Positions 5,497-13,847 are shown, numbered from the stretch's first letter. The stretch is DNA of 23,968 nucleotides from Galbitalea sp036491035 (GCA_036491035.1 DASXCU010000035.1:1-23968); one strand, 5' to 3'. Notes: generated by a model not told the origin, from the letters alone. A program made the numbers and translations.

Positions 5497-7956
5497 ATGT
5501 CACAGATCGCGGCGATGCCCGGCGTCTCAGAGCGTGTGAAGAGTCTTCACTCGCGCATGACCCTCGAGGAGAAACTCGCCCAGATCGTGGGGTACTGGCT
5601 GGATCAGGATGGCGTCGTCGCGCCCATGCAGAGCGAGATGGCGGCGGGCCAGAAGCCGGCGTCCGAACTGGCGGACGTGACTCGCCACGGCCTCGGCCAC
5701 TTCAGCCGGGTCTACGGCACCCGCCCAGTCGAACCGGTCGAACGGGCGCAGTGGTTATGGACCGAGCAGCGTCGACTTAAACGAGAGACGCGCCTCGGCA
5801 TCCCCGCGCTCGTCCACGAGGAGTGCCTCACGGGGCTCGCAGCCTGGAAAGCTGCGACGTTCCCGACTCCGCTGGCCTGGGGGGCGTCCTTCGACCCCGA
5901 CCTGGTGGAGGAGATGGCGGGCCTGATCGGAGCGTCGATGCGAGAGCTCGGGGTGCACCAGGGTCTTGCTCCGGTACTGGATGTGGTGAGCGACCCCCGC
6001 TGGGGGCGGGTGGAGGAGTGCATCAGCGAAGACCCGTACCTGGTCGGGACCATCGGAACGGCGTACGTTCGTGGCCTTCAGGGGGCTGGCATACACGCGA
6101 CGCTCAAGCACTTCATCGGGTACTCCGCGTCCCGCGCGGGGCGAAACCACGCGCCCGTGCACGCGGGCCCCCGCGAGATCGCGGATGTTTATCAGCCGCC
6201 GTTCGAGATGGCGATCCTCGACGGCAATGCACGCTCGGTGATGAACTCGTACACCGACGTGGACGGGGAGCCGGTCGCGTCGAGCTCGGCTTTGCTCACT
6301 GGCGTTCTTCGCGAGAAACTCGGTTTCGACGGGGTCGTGGTTGCCGACTACTTCGCGGTCGCATTTCTCGAGGTCATGCACGCGGTCGCCGCCGACCGCG
6401 GTGCCGCAGCGGCGCTCGCGCTGGAGGCGGGAATCGACATCGAGCTGCCCACGGGCGACGCGTACCTGTCACCGCTCGCGGACCGGATCCGCTCGGGAGA
6501 GTTCGATGAGGCCTTTGTGGACCGAGCGGTTCTTCGCGCGCTCGCGCAGAAAGAAGAACTGGGTCTCCTCGAGGAGGGCGTCTACGAAGACGAGCCTCCC
6601 ACCCAGATCGACCTGGATTCGCCCGCGCACCAGGCCGTCGCTCGCCGACTTGCGCAGGAGTCGATCGTGCTGTTGTCGAACGACGGCGTCCTGCCCGTTC
6701 GCCCGAGCGGCACGGGAGCCTTGAGGATTGCAGTGCTCGGCCCGAATGCGCACCGCGCGGAGGCCCTCCAGGGCTGCTACTCGTTCGCGAACCACGTGCT
6801 CGCCCATCATCCAGAGGTGCCGAACGGTGCGGACATCCCGACCGTTCTGGACGCCTTCCGGAGCGCGTCAGCCGATCGCGGCGACAGCGACGTGGTGTTC
6901 GCCGAGGGTTGCGAGATCGAGGGGACCGACGTTTCCGGTTTCGCGGCCGCCGTCGACCTGGCTTCGACGTCGGATGTCGCCATCGTCGTGGTCGGCGACC
7001 AGGCCGGGCTGTTCGGGCGTGGCACTGTGGGGGAAGGAAACGACACGGAGTCGCTGACCCTTCCGGGAGTCCAGCGCGAGTTCGTCGAGGCCGTGGTCGG
7101 CACGGGGACACCTGTCATCATGGTCCTGGTGACGGGTCGACCGTACGTACTCGATTGGGCGCTGGACGGTCCCGGCCCGAGGCCTTCCGCGGTTGTGCAG
7201 GCGTTCTTCCCGGGTGAGGGAGGCGGCCTGGCGCTGGCGGACGTTCTCCTCGGGGACGTCAATCCTTCTGGCCGACTGCCGGTGTCGCTGCCGCGGGCGG
7301 CCGGCGCACAGCCATACTCGTATCTGCATCCCATTCTCGGCGGCCCGTCGGATGTGAGCGCCGCGGATTCGACACCGGTGCGACCGTTCGGATTCGGGCT
7401 GTCATACACGTCGTTCCAGTACTCGGACTTCGAGGTGGACTCGACAGCCCAGACCGGAGGTGTCCTCTCCGCCCGCGTCACGGTCACCAACATCGGGCCG
7501 CGCCACGGAGCCGAGGTGATCCAGGTGTACGGGCACGACGTGCTCGCGACCATCGCCCGTCCCGTCGCCCAGCTCCTGGGATATGCCCGAGTCGAGCTCA
7601 GTGCCGGCGACAGCACGCGAATCGAATTCGCGATCCCGGCGGCTCGCTTTGCCTTTACGAATCGAGACCTGCGCAAGGTGGTCGAGCCCGGCGACGTCGA
7701 GGTCTGGATTGCCTCGCACGCAGCTGCGGGCGCTCCCCGGCAGCGCGGGGCCGGTGGTACAGGCGGCGCGATCGTCAGCGACAGGGCGGCCACGGGGCGG
7801 GAGCTTCCCGGAGTGGCGACACCGCGCGCCACCGTGCGGCTGGTCGGCGAGCAATACGAGATCGGCACCCGGGACGCCCGCCAGGTGACCTGGCAGGTCG
7901 TGGCGGCGTCGCCCGACCTCGAGCCGGACTTCGCGCCGAACGCCGTTCGCGGCTAG
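5497..7956 (+). CDS. bxlA: Glycoside hydrolase family 3 beta-xylosidase
   Basis: The 819-residue enzyme would release xylose from the non-reducing end of xylo-oligosaccharides. There is no signal peptide, so it acts on imported sugar. Domain order: TIM-barrel with the KHF motif (K204-H205) and nucleophile D284 in GVVVADYFAV; alpha/beta sandwich (ESIVLLSNDGVLPV, later SGRLPVSLPR and PFGFGLSYTSF); then an Fn3-like domain (GAEVIQVYGHDV...). VADYFAV resembles actinobacterial BxlA beta-xylosidases more than the SDW of most beta-glucosidases. The last 80 residues add a Gly/Ala-rich linker and a short beta segment. The ATG at 5497 has GAGGAAG about seven bases upstream; the frame is open further upstream but overlaps the permease gene. 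An alpha-arabinosidase or beta-glucosidase side activity cannot be excluded. Confidence 0.9.
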   Translation: MSQIAAMPGVSERVKSLHSRMTLEEKLAQIVGYWLDQDGVVAPMQSEMAAGQKPASELADVTRHGLGHFSRVYGTRPVEPVERAQWLWTEQRRLKRETRLGIPALVHEECLTGLAAWKAATFPTPLAWGASFDPDLVEEMAGLIGASMRELGVHQGLAPVLDVVSDPRWGRVEECISEDPYLVGTIGTAYVRGLQGAGIHATLKHFIGYSASRAGRNHAPVHAGPREIADVYQPPFEMAILDGNARSVMNSYTDVDGEPVASSSALLTGVLREKLGFDGVVVADYFAVAFLEVMHAVAADRGAAAALALEAGIDIELPTGDAYLSPLADRIRSGEFDEAFVDRAVLRALAQKEELGLLEEGVYEDEPPTQIDLDSPAHQAVARRLAQESIVLLSNDGVLPVRPSGTGALRIAVLGPNAHRAEALQGCYSFANHVLAHHPEVPNGADIPTVLDAFRSASADRGDSDVVFAEGCEIEGTDVSGFAAAVDLASTSDVAIVVVGDQAGLFGRGTVGEGNDTESLTLPGVQREFVEAVVGTGTPVIMVLVTGRPYVLDWALDGPGPRPSAVVQAFFPGEGGGLALADVLLGDVNPSGRLPVSLPRAAGAQPYSYLHPILGGPSDVSAADSTPVRPFGFGLSYTSFQYSDFEVDSTAQTGGVLSARVTVTNIGPRHGAEVIQVYGHDVLATIARPVAQLLGYARVELSAGDSTRIEFAIPAARFAFTNRDLRKVVEPGDVEVWIASHAAAGAPRQRGAGGTGGAIVSDRAATGRELPGVATPRATVRLVGEQYEIGTRDARQVTWQVVAASPDLEPDFAPNAVRG

Positions 7957-7981
7957 TCTCGCGCCCAAGGAGGCCTGTTCC

Positions 7982-8725
7982 GTGACTGATTCGACGAACG
8001 ACGATTCGATTTCGACCGTGCCCACTCGATCTGCCCTGATGGTCCGCGGGGGATGGGAGGGCCACGAACCGGAGCAGACCACGGACTTCTTCCGACCGTT
8101 TCTGGAGCGCAACGGGTTTTCGGTCCGCGTGGAGTCCGGACCCGGTATCTACCGCGACCGCGAATACCTGCGCGGAGTGGATCTCATCGTGCAGATCAAC
8201 ACGATGGCGACGATCGCGAACGACGAGTTCGCGGGTCTCGAACAGGCGGTGCTCGAGGGCGCCGGTTTCGCGGGATGGCACGGCGGGATCGCCGATGCGT
8301 ACCGAAACAACGCCGACTACTTTCACATGGTTGGTGGCCAATTTGCGCATCACGCGGGCAAGGATCCCCGCGAACGCACGGGTGAACAATCCGACAACTA
8401 CATTCCGTATACGGTGCACATCACCGAACTCGGGAGGACCCATCCAATTACGGCGGGCATCGACGACTTCGACCTCGTGACCGAGCAGTACTGGGTTCTC
8501 GGCGACGAGTACAACGATGTGCTGGCGACCACGACGCAGGACTCGCGCCCGTGGGACGCGTGGCATCGCCCGGTGACCGCACCGGCGGTGTGGGTCCGCG
8601 AATGGGGCAGCGGACGGGTCTTTGTGTCCGCGCCCGGCCACAAGCTGGAGATCGTGCAGGATGCGAACGTGCGAACCATTATCGAGAGGGGATTGCTGTG
8701 GGCGGCCCGCTCAGAATCGGCATAG
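7982..8725 (+). CDS. ThuA-like (trehalose-utilization type) protein
   Basis: The 247-residue protein has the ThuA fold, related to class I glutamine amidotransferases but without their catalytic cysteine. Visible marks are SALMVRGGWEGHEPEQTTDF, GPGIYRDREYLRGVDLIVQ, LEGAGFAGWHGGIADAYRN and the histidine-rich PVTAPAVWVREWGSGRVFVSAPGHKLE. The start is GTG at 7982, behind the strongest ribosome site in the operon (AAGGAGG, 7967-7973). It overlaps the following dehydrogenase gene by 28 bases. In rhizobia ThuA works with the dehydrogenase ThuB in a 3-keto-disaccharide route, and the same pairing is seen here inside a xylan operon. The substrate is unknown. Confidence 0.85.
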   Translation: MTDSTNDDSISTVPTRSALMVRGGWEGHEPEQTTDFFRPFLERNGFSVRVESGPGIYRDREYLRGVDLIVQINTMATIANDEFAGLEQAVLEGAGFAGWHGGIADAYRNNADYFHMVGGQFAHHAGKDPRERTGEQSDNYIPYTVHITELGRTHPITAGIDDFDLVTEQYWVLGDEYNDVLATTTQDSRPWDAWHRPVTAPAVWVREWGSGRVFVSAPGHKLEIVQDANVRTIIERGLLWAARSESA

Positions 8726-9783
8726 TCGGCGTAGGAACAATCAGCGCGCAGTATCTCGAAACGATGGCGGGACTGAAAAGTCTCCGGCTGAGCGCTGTCG
8801 CCGACCTCGATCTTGCCCGCGCCCGGCAGGTCGCCACGGAGCATGGGACGGTCGCCCTCACGGTACCTGAGCTTCTGGCCTCGCCGGATGTCGATGCCGT
8901 TCTCAACCTGACTATTCCCGCCGCGCACGTGGACATCGCTCTCGCGGCGCTCGCGGCCGGCAAGCACGTCTACACCGAGAAGCCGTTCGGACTGGACACG
9001 GCATCCGCGCGTTCCGTTCTGGATGCTCGGACGGGCGGGCTGCGCGTCGGCTCGGCCCCGGACACCGTGCTGGGCACCGGGATCCAGACCGCCAGGCATG
9101 CGCTCGATGATGGGCTCATCGGCGATGCCGTGGGCGCCGCCGTGCACTGGTCTTCGGCGGGCCACGAACGCTGGCACCCCGCACCGGCGTTCTACTATCA
9201 GCCGGGCGGCGGCCCGCTTCTCGACATGGGCCCGTACTACCTGACCAGCCTGATAACGCTGTTCGGCCCTGTCGCTCGCGTCGTCGGTCGCGCGAGCAGA
9301 TCCTCTCGGAGGCGCACGGTTGCCGAGGGCACTCTCGCGGGCACCGAGATTGCCGTCGACGTCGACACGCATGTCACGGCCATACTGGAGCATCGCAGCG
9401 GCGTCACCGCGACGGTGACAATGAGTTTCGAGGAGTGGGCGACGACCGCGCCGCTGTTCGAGGTATACGGCACCGCCGGCACCCTCGCCGTGCCCGACCC
9501 TAATCAGTTCTCGGCGCCGGTAAGGGCCTGGACGGCATCCGAACAGGCGTGGCGCGAGCTCGACGTCACGGCCGGTTATGTCGGAGGCGGGCGCGGCATC
9601 GGCCTCGCCGACCTGGCTCACGCCATCGGAACCGACGAGCCCCACCGTGCGTCCGCGGAACTCGGTTTCCACGTGCTCGAGATCATGGAAGCCATCCTGC
9701 TGTCCTCGTCCAGTCTGAGCACGATCGAACTCACCAGCTCGCCCGCCCGCCCCACCGCAGTTCCACTCGGCGATCCGCGGTGA
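8698..9783 (+). CDS. Gfo/Idh/MocA-family NAD(P)-dependent sugar oxidoreductase
   Basis: The 361-residue protein opens with the Rossmann motif GIVGVGTIS and has the family signature TEKPF with E94-K95-P96, K95 being the catalytic lysine position. In the second conserved block, GGGPLLDMGPYYLTSL, the histidine that many members carry is replaced by PYY; this occurs in some subfamilies. The start is GTG at 8698 with GAGAGGGG just upstream, inside the end of the ThuA-like gene, so the two are translationally coupled. It would oxidise or reduce a sugar ring hydroxyl or aldehyde in the cytoplasm. By analogy to ThuB, formation of a 3-keto sugar is possible. The stop overlaps the next start by four bases. 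Confidence 0.87.
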   Translation: MGGPLRIGIVGVGTISAQYLETMAGLKSLRLSAVADLDLARARQVATEHGTVALTVPELLASPDVDAVLNLTIPAAHVDIALAALAAGKHVYTEKPFGLDTASARSVLDARTGGLRVGSAPDTVLGTGIQTARHALDDGLIGDAVGAAVHWSSAGHERWHPAPAFYYQPGGGPLLDMGPYYLTSLITLFGPVARVVGRASRSSRRRTVAEGTLAGTEIAVDVDTHVTAILEHRSGVTATVTMSFEEWATTAPLFEVYGTAGTLAVPDPNQFSAPVRAWTASEQAWRELDVTAGYVGGGRGIGLADLAHAIGTDEPHRASAELGFHVLEIMEAILLSSSSLSTIELTSSPARPTAVPLGDPR

Positions 9784-11315
9784 TCCGAGCTAGCGTGCGA
9801 CTGGATCCCGAGTGGATCATCGGGGACGTGGATCGGCGCCTCTTCGGGTCCTTCGTCGAGCATCTCGGCCGCGCGGTGTATACGGGGATCTACGAACCCG
9901 GACATCCAACCGCCGACGAGAACGGGTACCGCGGGGACGTCCTCGAGCTGGTCCGCGAGCTCGGCGTGACGTGCGTCCGCTATCCCGGCGGCAACTTCGT
10001 GTCGGGGTATCGCTGGGAAGACGGCGTCGGACCGCGGGACGAGCGTCCGCGACGACTCGACCTGGCGTGGCACGTCACGGAAACCAACGAGTTTGGGCTG
10101 GACGAATTCGTCGACTGGTCGCGCAGGGCCGGCACCGAGGTCATGTATGCCGTGAACCTCGGAACCCGTGGGGTGGCCGAGGCGCTCGACGTGCTGGAGT
10201 ATTCCAACCTGCCCGGCGGGACAACGCGCAGCGACGCTCGTCGTTCGAGCGGCCGAGAGAATCCCCATGACATCCGCATGTGGTGTCTCGGAAACGAGAT
10301 GGATGGTCCGTGGCAGCTGGGCTACCGGTCCGCCGAAGACTACGGCGCACTCGCCGCCCGAACGGCGAAGGAGATGCACCAGCTCGATCCGCGAATTCAG
10401 CTCGTCGTCTGCGGGAGCTCGGGTTCGCAGATGCCGACCTTCGGCAGCTGGGAGCGCACGGTGCTGGAGCACACCTTCGATGACGTCGACTACATCTCGG
10501 CACACTCGTACTACGAACCTCTGGGCGGTGACGTCGCGAGTTTTCTCGCCTCGTCGAACGACTTGTCCGGCTATCTCGAGGCCGTGATCGAGATCGCCGA
10601 CGCCGTCGCGGCGGATCGCTCGAGCGACAAGCGCATCGACATATCCCTCGACGAGTGGAACGTGTGGTTCATGACCCACCACAACGAGGTCGAAAAGCTC
10701 ACGGACATCGATGACTGGCCGATTGCCCCCCGCCTCCTGGAGAACTCGTACTCCGTTACCGACGCGACCGTCGTCGGGTCGCTGCTCATCGCCATTCTCA
10801 ACCACGCCGATCGAGTCAAGTCGGCGTCGCTCGCGCAGCTGGTCAATGTCATTGCTCCGATAATGACCGAGCCGGGTGGCCCGGCATGGCGACAGACGAC
10901 GTTCTTCCCGTTTGCGCTGACGGCGGGCAACAGCCACCGGTCGGCGCTGCGGGCGCGGGTGGAGAGCGACACCGTTTCCACGTCGCGGTTCGGGCCCGTC
11001 GAAGCCGTGGAGATAGCCGCCACCCGCGACCCGGACAGCGGTGCGCTCTCGATCTTCCTGGTGAATCGATCGCTCTCCGAGGAGGCCGACGTGACGATCG
11101 ACATTGGGTCGGCAGTGCAACGGTTCAGCGACCTGCAGCTGCGCAGCGCGCTCACTCTCAGCGACGACGACATCGAGGCGCGGAATACGATCGACGAACC
11201 GAACCAGGTCGCACCGAAACGGAACGAATCGGCCGTGCTGCACGGCGGGACTATCACCGTCAGCCTCCCGGCTGTCTCGTGGACGATGGTCCTGGTGGCG
11301 TCCGGCAGTGATTAG
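9780..11315 (+). CDS. abfA: GH51 alpha-L-arabinofuranosidase
   Basis: The 511-residue enzyme removes arabinofuranosyl side chains from arabinoxylo-oligosaccharides. Length and order fit GH51: RLFGSFVEHLGRAVYTGIYEPGHP at the N-terminus, RYPGGNFVSGYRWEDGVGP, acid/base E173 in WCLGNEMDGPWQ, nucleophile E292 in SLDEWNVWF, then the C-terminal beta-sandwich. There is no signal peptide, so it acts after uptake. The start is GTG at 9780, overlapping the previous stop (GTGA). It acts beside the GH3 xylosidase, which could proceed once arabinose is removed. It is tied to arabinan as well as arabinoxylan in other bacteria; the operator type here favours xylan. Confidence 0.94.
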   Translation: MIRASVRLDPEWIIGDVDRRLFGSFVEHLGRAVYTGIYEPGHPTADENGYRGDVLELVRELGVTCVRYPGGNFVSGYRWEDGVGPRDERPRRLDLAWHVTETNEFGLDEFVDWSRRAGTEVMYAVNLGTRGVAEALDVLEYSNLPGGTTRSDARRSSGRENPHDIRMWCLGNEMDGPWQLGYRSAEDYGALAARTAKEMHQLDPRIQLVVCGSSGSQMPTFGSWERTVLEHTFDDVDYISAHSYYEPLGGDVASFLASSNDLSGYLEAVIEIADAVAADRSSDKRIDISLDEWNVWFMTHHNEVEKLTDIDDWPIAPRLLENSYSVTDATVVGSLLIAILNHADRVKSASLAQLVNVIAPIMTEPGGPAWRQTTFFPFALTAGNSHRSALRARVESDTVSTSRFGPVEAVEIAATRDPDSGALSIFLVNRSLSEEADVTIDIGSAVQRFSDLQLRSALTLSDDDIEARNTIDEPNQVAPKRNESAVLHGGTITVSLPAVSWTMVLVASGSD

Positions 11316-11901
11316 TCGAGCGTCGGGCGATGGCCGCGTGTGCGCGCTCACGTTCGACGACGGACCGAACGGCTCGGACACCGATCGACTCCTGGATTTC
11401 CTGGCCACCGAAGGCATTCGAGCGGTGTTTTGTCTGGTCGGCTCCGCGGTGCGGAAGCCCGGCTCCGCCCGACTCGTGCGGCGCATGGTTGCCGATGGCC
11501 ATCTGTTAGCGAACCACTCCATGGTGCACGCCGACATGAGCGAGTGGCCGGAAGCCCGGGTCGAATCCGACCTGCGGGAGGCCATGGCGGCGATCAGAGA
11601 CGCGCTGGACGACCAGCGGTATCCCATCCCGTACTTTCGGGCTCCCCACGGCAAGTGGGGGAGCACGGAGCGAGTTGCCGCTCGGCTTGGTATGGAGTCG
11701 CTCGCGATCGGAAGCACCATCGAGGACTGGCTGACTCAGGACGTGCCGACGCTGCGCACCCGTCTGCGCGCGGCCATCCGCCCGGGCGAATTGGTCCTCG
11801 CCCACGATGGCGGCGGTGCACGGAGCGGAACCGTCGACGCCGTGACCTCGGTCGTCCGCGAACGGCTGCGCGAGGGTTGGCACTTCACGCTTCCGCATTG
11901 A
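11308..11901 (+). CDS. CE4/NodB-type polysaccharide deacetylase, cytoplasmic
   Basis: The 197-residue protein is a bare NodB domain. All CE4 motifs are present: TFDDGP (D17, D18), H70-x3-H74 in NHSMVH for metal binding, R111 in RAPHGKW, D140-W141, and LAHDGGG with H166. There is no signal peptide or membrane anchor; the domain starts only about 13 residues from the N-terminus. The start is GTG at 11308, overlapping the arabinofuranosidase stop by eight bases. As last gene of a xylan oligosaccharide operon it most likely removes acetyl groups from imported acetyl-xylo-oligosaccharides. Chitin-oligosaccharide or peptidoglycan deacetylation is less consistent with the neighbours and the location. 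Confidence 0.88.
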   Translation: MISRASGDGRVCALTFDDGPNGSDTDRLLDFLATEGIRAVFCLVGSAVRKPGSARLVRRMVADGHLLANHSMVHADMSEWPEARVESDLREAMAAIRDALDDQRYPIPYFRAPHGKWGSTERVAARLGMESLAIGSTIEDWLTQDVPTLRTRLRAAIRPGELVLAHDGGGARSGTVDAVTSVVRERLREGWHFTLPH

Positions 11902-11928
11902 TAGGAAACCGAAACGGCTGGTCGCACA

Positions 11929-11966
11929 AAGGGGTGGGGCCGTCCGCACGGACGGCCCCACCCCTT
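11929..11966. terminator. Bidirectional hairpin terminator between convergent genes
   Basis: A perfect 18-bp inverted repeat: AAGGGGTGGGGCCGTCCG (11929-11946) pairs with CGGACGGCCCCACCCCTT (11949-11966), with only CA between. It sits between the CE4 gene and the convergent efflux gene, with AAA on one side and TT on the other. The U-tract is weak, as often in GC-rich actinomycetes. Confidence 0.85.
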
Positions 11967-11976
11967 GTCGACGAAC

Positions 11977-13419
11977 CTATATTGCGGCGGGCTCGAGCTC
12001 GGCAGCTTCGACGGTGTCCGACTGCGAGACTTTCGTCGAGGGCGACAGGAGCGCGATCACGATGTTGGCCGCCGCGAAGATCGCCGCGATCAGCAGTCCG
12101 TAGTCGTATCCCCCGACCGCCGCGCTGACCTGACCGGTGCCCGTCTTCAGGGCATCCGTGATGTGCGTCGTGGCCAGCGTGGTGATGACGGCGAGCCCCA
12201 GCGCCCCGCCGACCTGGTAGCCGGAGTTCAGCACGCCGGAAGCGGCTCCCGCGTCATCGTTTGCGACGCGCGATGTCGCGCCGACCTGCGCCGCAACCCC
12301 GATCGCCGTGATGCCGATGCCGAACAGGATGAAGCCCGGCAGAAGGCCAGTCGCGTAGGCGTCGGTGGCTCCCACCCGGGAGAGCAGCAACAGGCCGCCG
12401 ACGCTGAGTACAGCGGATGCGATCTGCACAGGACGGGTTCCGAGCGTGGTTACCAGACGAGACGCGAGGAGTGCACCGACGATAGCGGCGATCCCCATCG
12501 GCAGGAATTCGAGGCCGGCGTTCAGTGCAGAGAGTCCGCGAACATCCTGCAGGTAGATCGCCGTGAGGAAGAACATCGACAGGAAGCCCGCCGAGTTGAG
12601 CCCGAGCGTGACGACCGCGTAGGAGAGGCTCCGGGTGCGGAACAGTCTGAGCGGGATGAGCGGGGCGGCCGAACGCGACTCCACGATGACGAACGCAACC
12701 AGCAGCGCCACGCCACCGACCAGCAGGCCGATCACCTCGAACGAGCCCCAGCCGAGAGGCTGCGCCCGAATGAAGCCGAGCATGATCGCGAGAAGCCCCG
12801 CGGTGCTGAGGAACGCGCCGGCTGCATCGAAAGTGCGAGCCTCTCCCGTCAGTGCTGCCCGGCTCTCGCGCAGGATGAAGAACGACGCCACGATCACCAG
12901 GATCCCGAACGGGACGTTCACCAGGAAGACCCAGCGCCAGCTGAGGCTGTCCACGAGGGCGCCGCCGACGACCGCGCCCATCGTGCCACCGAGGCCGGCC
13001 AGGCCACCCCAGATGCCCAGGGCGATGTTGCGCCGGCGTCCGTGCTCGAAGGTCACCGTAAGCAGAGTCAGCGCCGAGGCCGAGAGCATTGCGCCGCCGA
13101 GACCCTGGACGCCGCGGAACAGGATGAGTTCGAACGGGGTGCTGGCGAGACCCGCGGCAAGCGAGGAGGCACCGAACACGATCAGGCCGATCACGAAGAC
13201 GCGGCGCCGGCCGATGAGGTCCGCCATCCGTCCGCCCAGCAGCAGGAAGCCACCGAAGATCAAGGTGTAGGCGCTGATGACCCACTGCAGGTCGTTAGTC
13301 GAGAATTTCAAATCCGACTGGATGTGGGGAAGCGCGACGTTCACGATGGTGACGTCGAGCACCACCATGAACTGCGCAATCGCGAGCACGACCAGCGTGC
13401 TCCAGGGGCTTTTTCTCAT
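11977..13419 (-). CDS. MFS drug efflux transporter, DHA2 (EmrB/QacA) family
   Basis: The 480-residue protein is a 14-helix proton-coupled exporter. Motif A GRMADLIGRRRVF follows helix 2, motif D1 LDVTIVNVALPHI lies in helix 1, and motif C-like GLAGLGGTMGAVVGGALVD is in helix 5. This set defines the DHA2 multidrug group. The ATG at 13419 is supported by GAGGG about seven bases upstream; the frame opens further but would enter the operator region. It is divergent from an ABM monooxygenase and near a TetR gene, so expression is probably repressed until a toxic compound is present. The exported substrate is unknown. Confidence 0.93.
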   Translation of the reverse strand: MRKSPWSTLVVLAIAQFMVVLDVTIVNVALPHIQSDLKFSTNDLQWVISAYTLIFGGFLLLGGRMADLIGRRRVFVIGLIVFGASSLAAGLASTPFELILFRGVQGLGGAMLSASALTLLTVTFEHGRRRNIALGIWGGLAGLGGTMGAVVGGALVDSLSWRWVFLVNVPFGILVIVASFFILRESRAALTGEARTFDAAGAFLSTAGLLAIMLGFIRAQPLGWGSFEVIGLLVGGVALLVAFVIVESRSAAPLIPLRLFRTRSLSYAVVTLGLNSAGFLSMFFLTAIYLQDVRGLSALNAGLEFLPMGIAAIVGALLASRLVTTLGTRPVQIASAVLSVGGLLLLSRVGATDAYATGLLPGFILFGIGITAIGVAAQVGATSRVANDDAGAASGVLNSGYQVGGALGLAVITTLATTHITDALKTGTGQVSAAVGGYDYGLLIAAIFAAANIVIALLSPSTKVSQSDTVEAAELEPAAI

Positions 13420-13443
13420 TGCGTTTCCCTCGCTCTGTCGCTG

Positions 13444-13488
13444 CCCTATGCAACGTACATGTACAAGGTACATCTACAATGTATAGGG
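13444..13488. promoter_or_regulatory. Operator-like palindrome cluster upstream of the efflux gene
   Basis: A perfect 10-bp palindrome GTACATGTAC lies at 13455-13464, enclosed by outer arms CCCTAT (13444-13449) and ATAGGG (13483-13488). A -10-like TACAAT is at 13475-13480 on the plus strand. GTATAG at 13481-13486 also occurs in the dyad before the nearby TetR gene, which suggests the same repressor binds both. Confidence 0.5.
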
Positions 13489-13538
13489 CGCAACACCGAT
13501 CTGGAATCTCGGTCGGATGCCGGCGGTATCGTGGCGGA

Positions 13539-13841
13539 ATGACATTTGCGAACGCGGGATCCCTCGGTGCGGCGGCGGGCAGGCGGGACGAGCTCGTCGC
13601 ACATCTGACTCGTCGCAGCGACGTACTCGCCGACATCGGCTGCCTCGCCTACGAAGTGGGTGTCAACGCCGACGAGCCGGACACTGTGTACGTGGTCGAG
13701 CTCTGGGAGAGCGCCGAGGCGCATCGGAACTCACTGTCGCTGCCGGAGGTCCGAGCATCCATCGAGGAGGCCCGACCGCTGCTGTCGGGCGAGTTCGGCG
13801 GCTTCCGGTTCGACGTGGTCGGTTCCCCGCTGCGGGACTAG
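13539..13841 (+). CDS. Antibiotic-biosynthesis-monooxygenase (ABM) domain protein
   Basis: The 100-residue protein is a single ABM dimeric ferredoxin-like domain: GRRDELVAHLTRRSDVLADIGCLAYEVG, then TVYVVELWESAEAHRNSLSLPEVRASI. Members are cofactor-free quinone or hydroquinone monooxygenases, or heme-related, and act in the cytoplasm. The ATG at 13539 has a weak GGCGG before it. It is divergent from the MFS pump and convergent with the TetR gene; a perfect palindrome TAGCGCGCGCTA (13839-13850) contains both stop codons. The context suggests detoxification of a quinone-like compound alongside export. Its catalytic activity cannot be read from sequence. Confidence 0.78.
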   Translation: MTFANAGSLGAAAGRRDELVAHLTRRSDVLADIGCLAYEVGVNADEPDTVYVVELWESAEAHRNSLSLPEVRASIEEARPLLSGEFGGFRFDVVGSPLRD

Positions 13842-13847
13842 CGCGCG

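Noticed and set aside
9618..11720. A 700-codon open frame on the minus strand opposite the GH51 gene
   Set aside because: It is the GC-skewed shadow of GH51 and neighbouring genes; the product is Arg/Ala-rich low complexity with no family motifs, while the plus strand encodes an intact glycosidase.
11965..13542. A 525-codon plus-strand frame opposite the MFS transporter
   Set aside because: The translated product is Arg/Glu/Asp-rich noise typical of the complement of membrane-helix codons; the minus strand encodes a full 14-helix pump.
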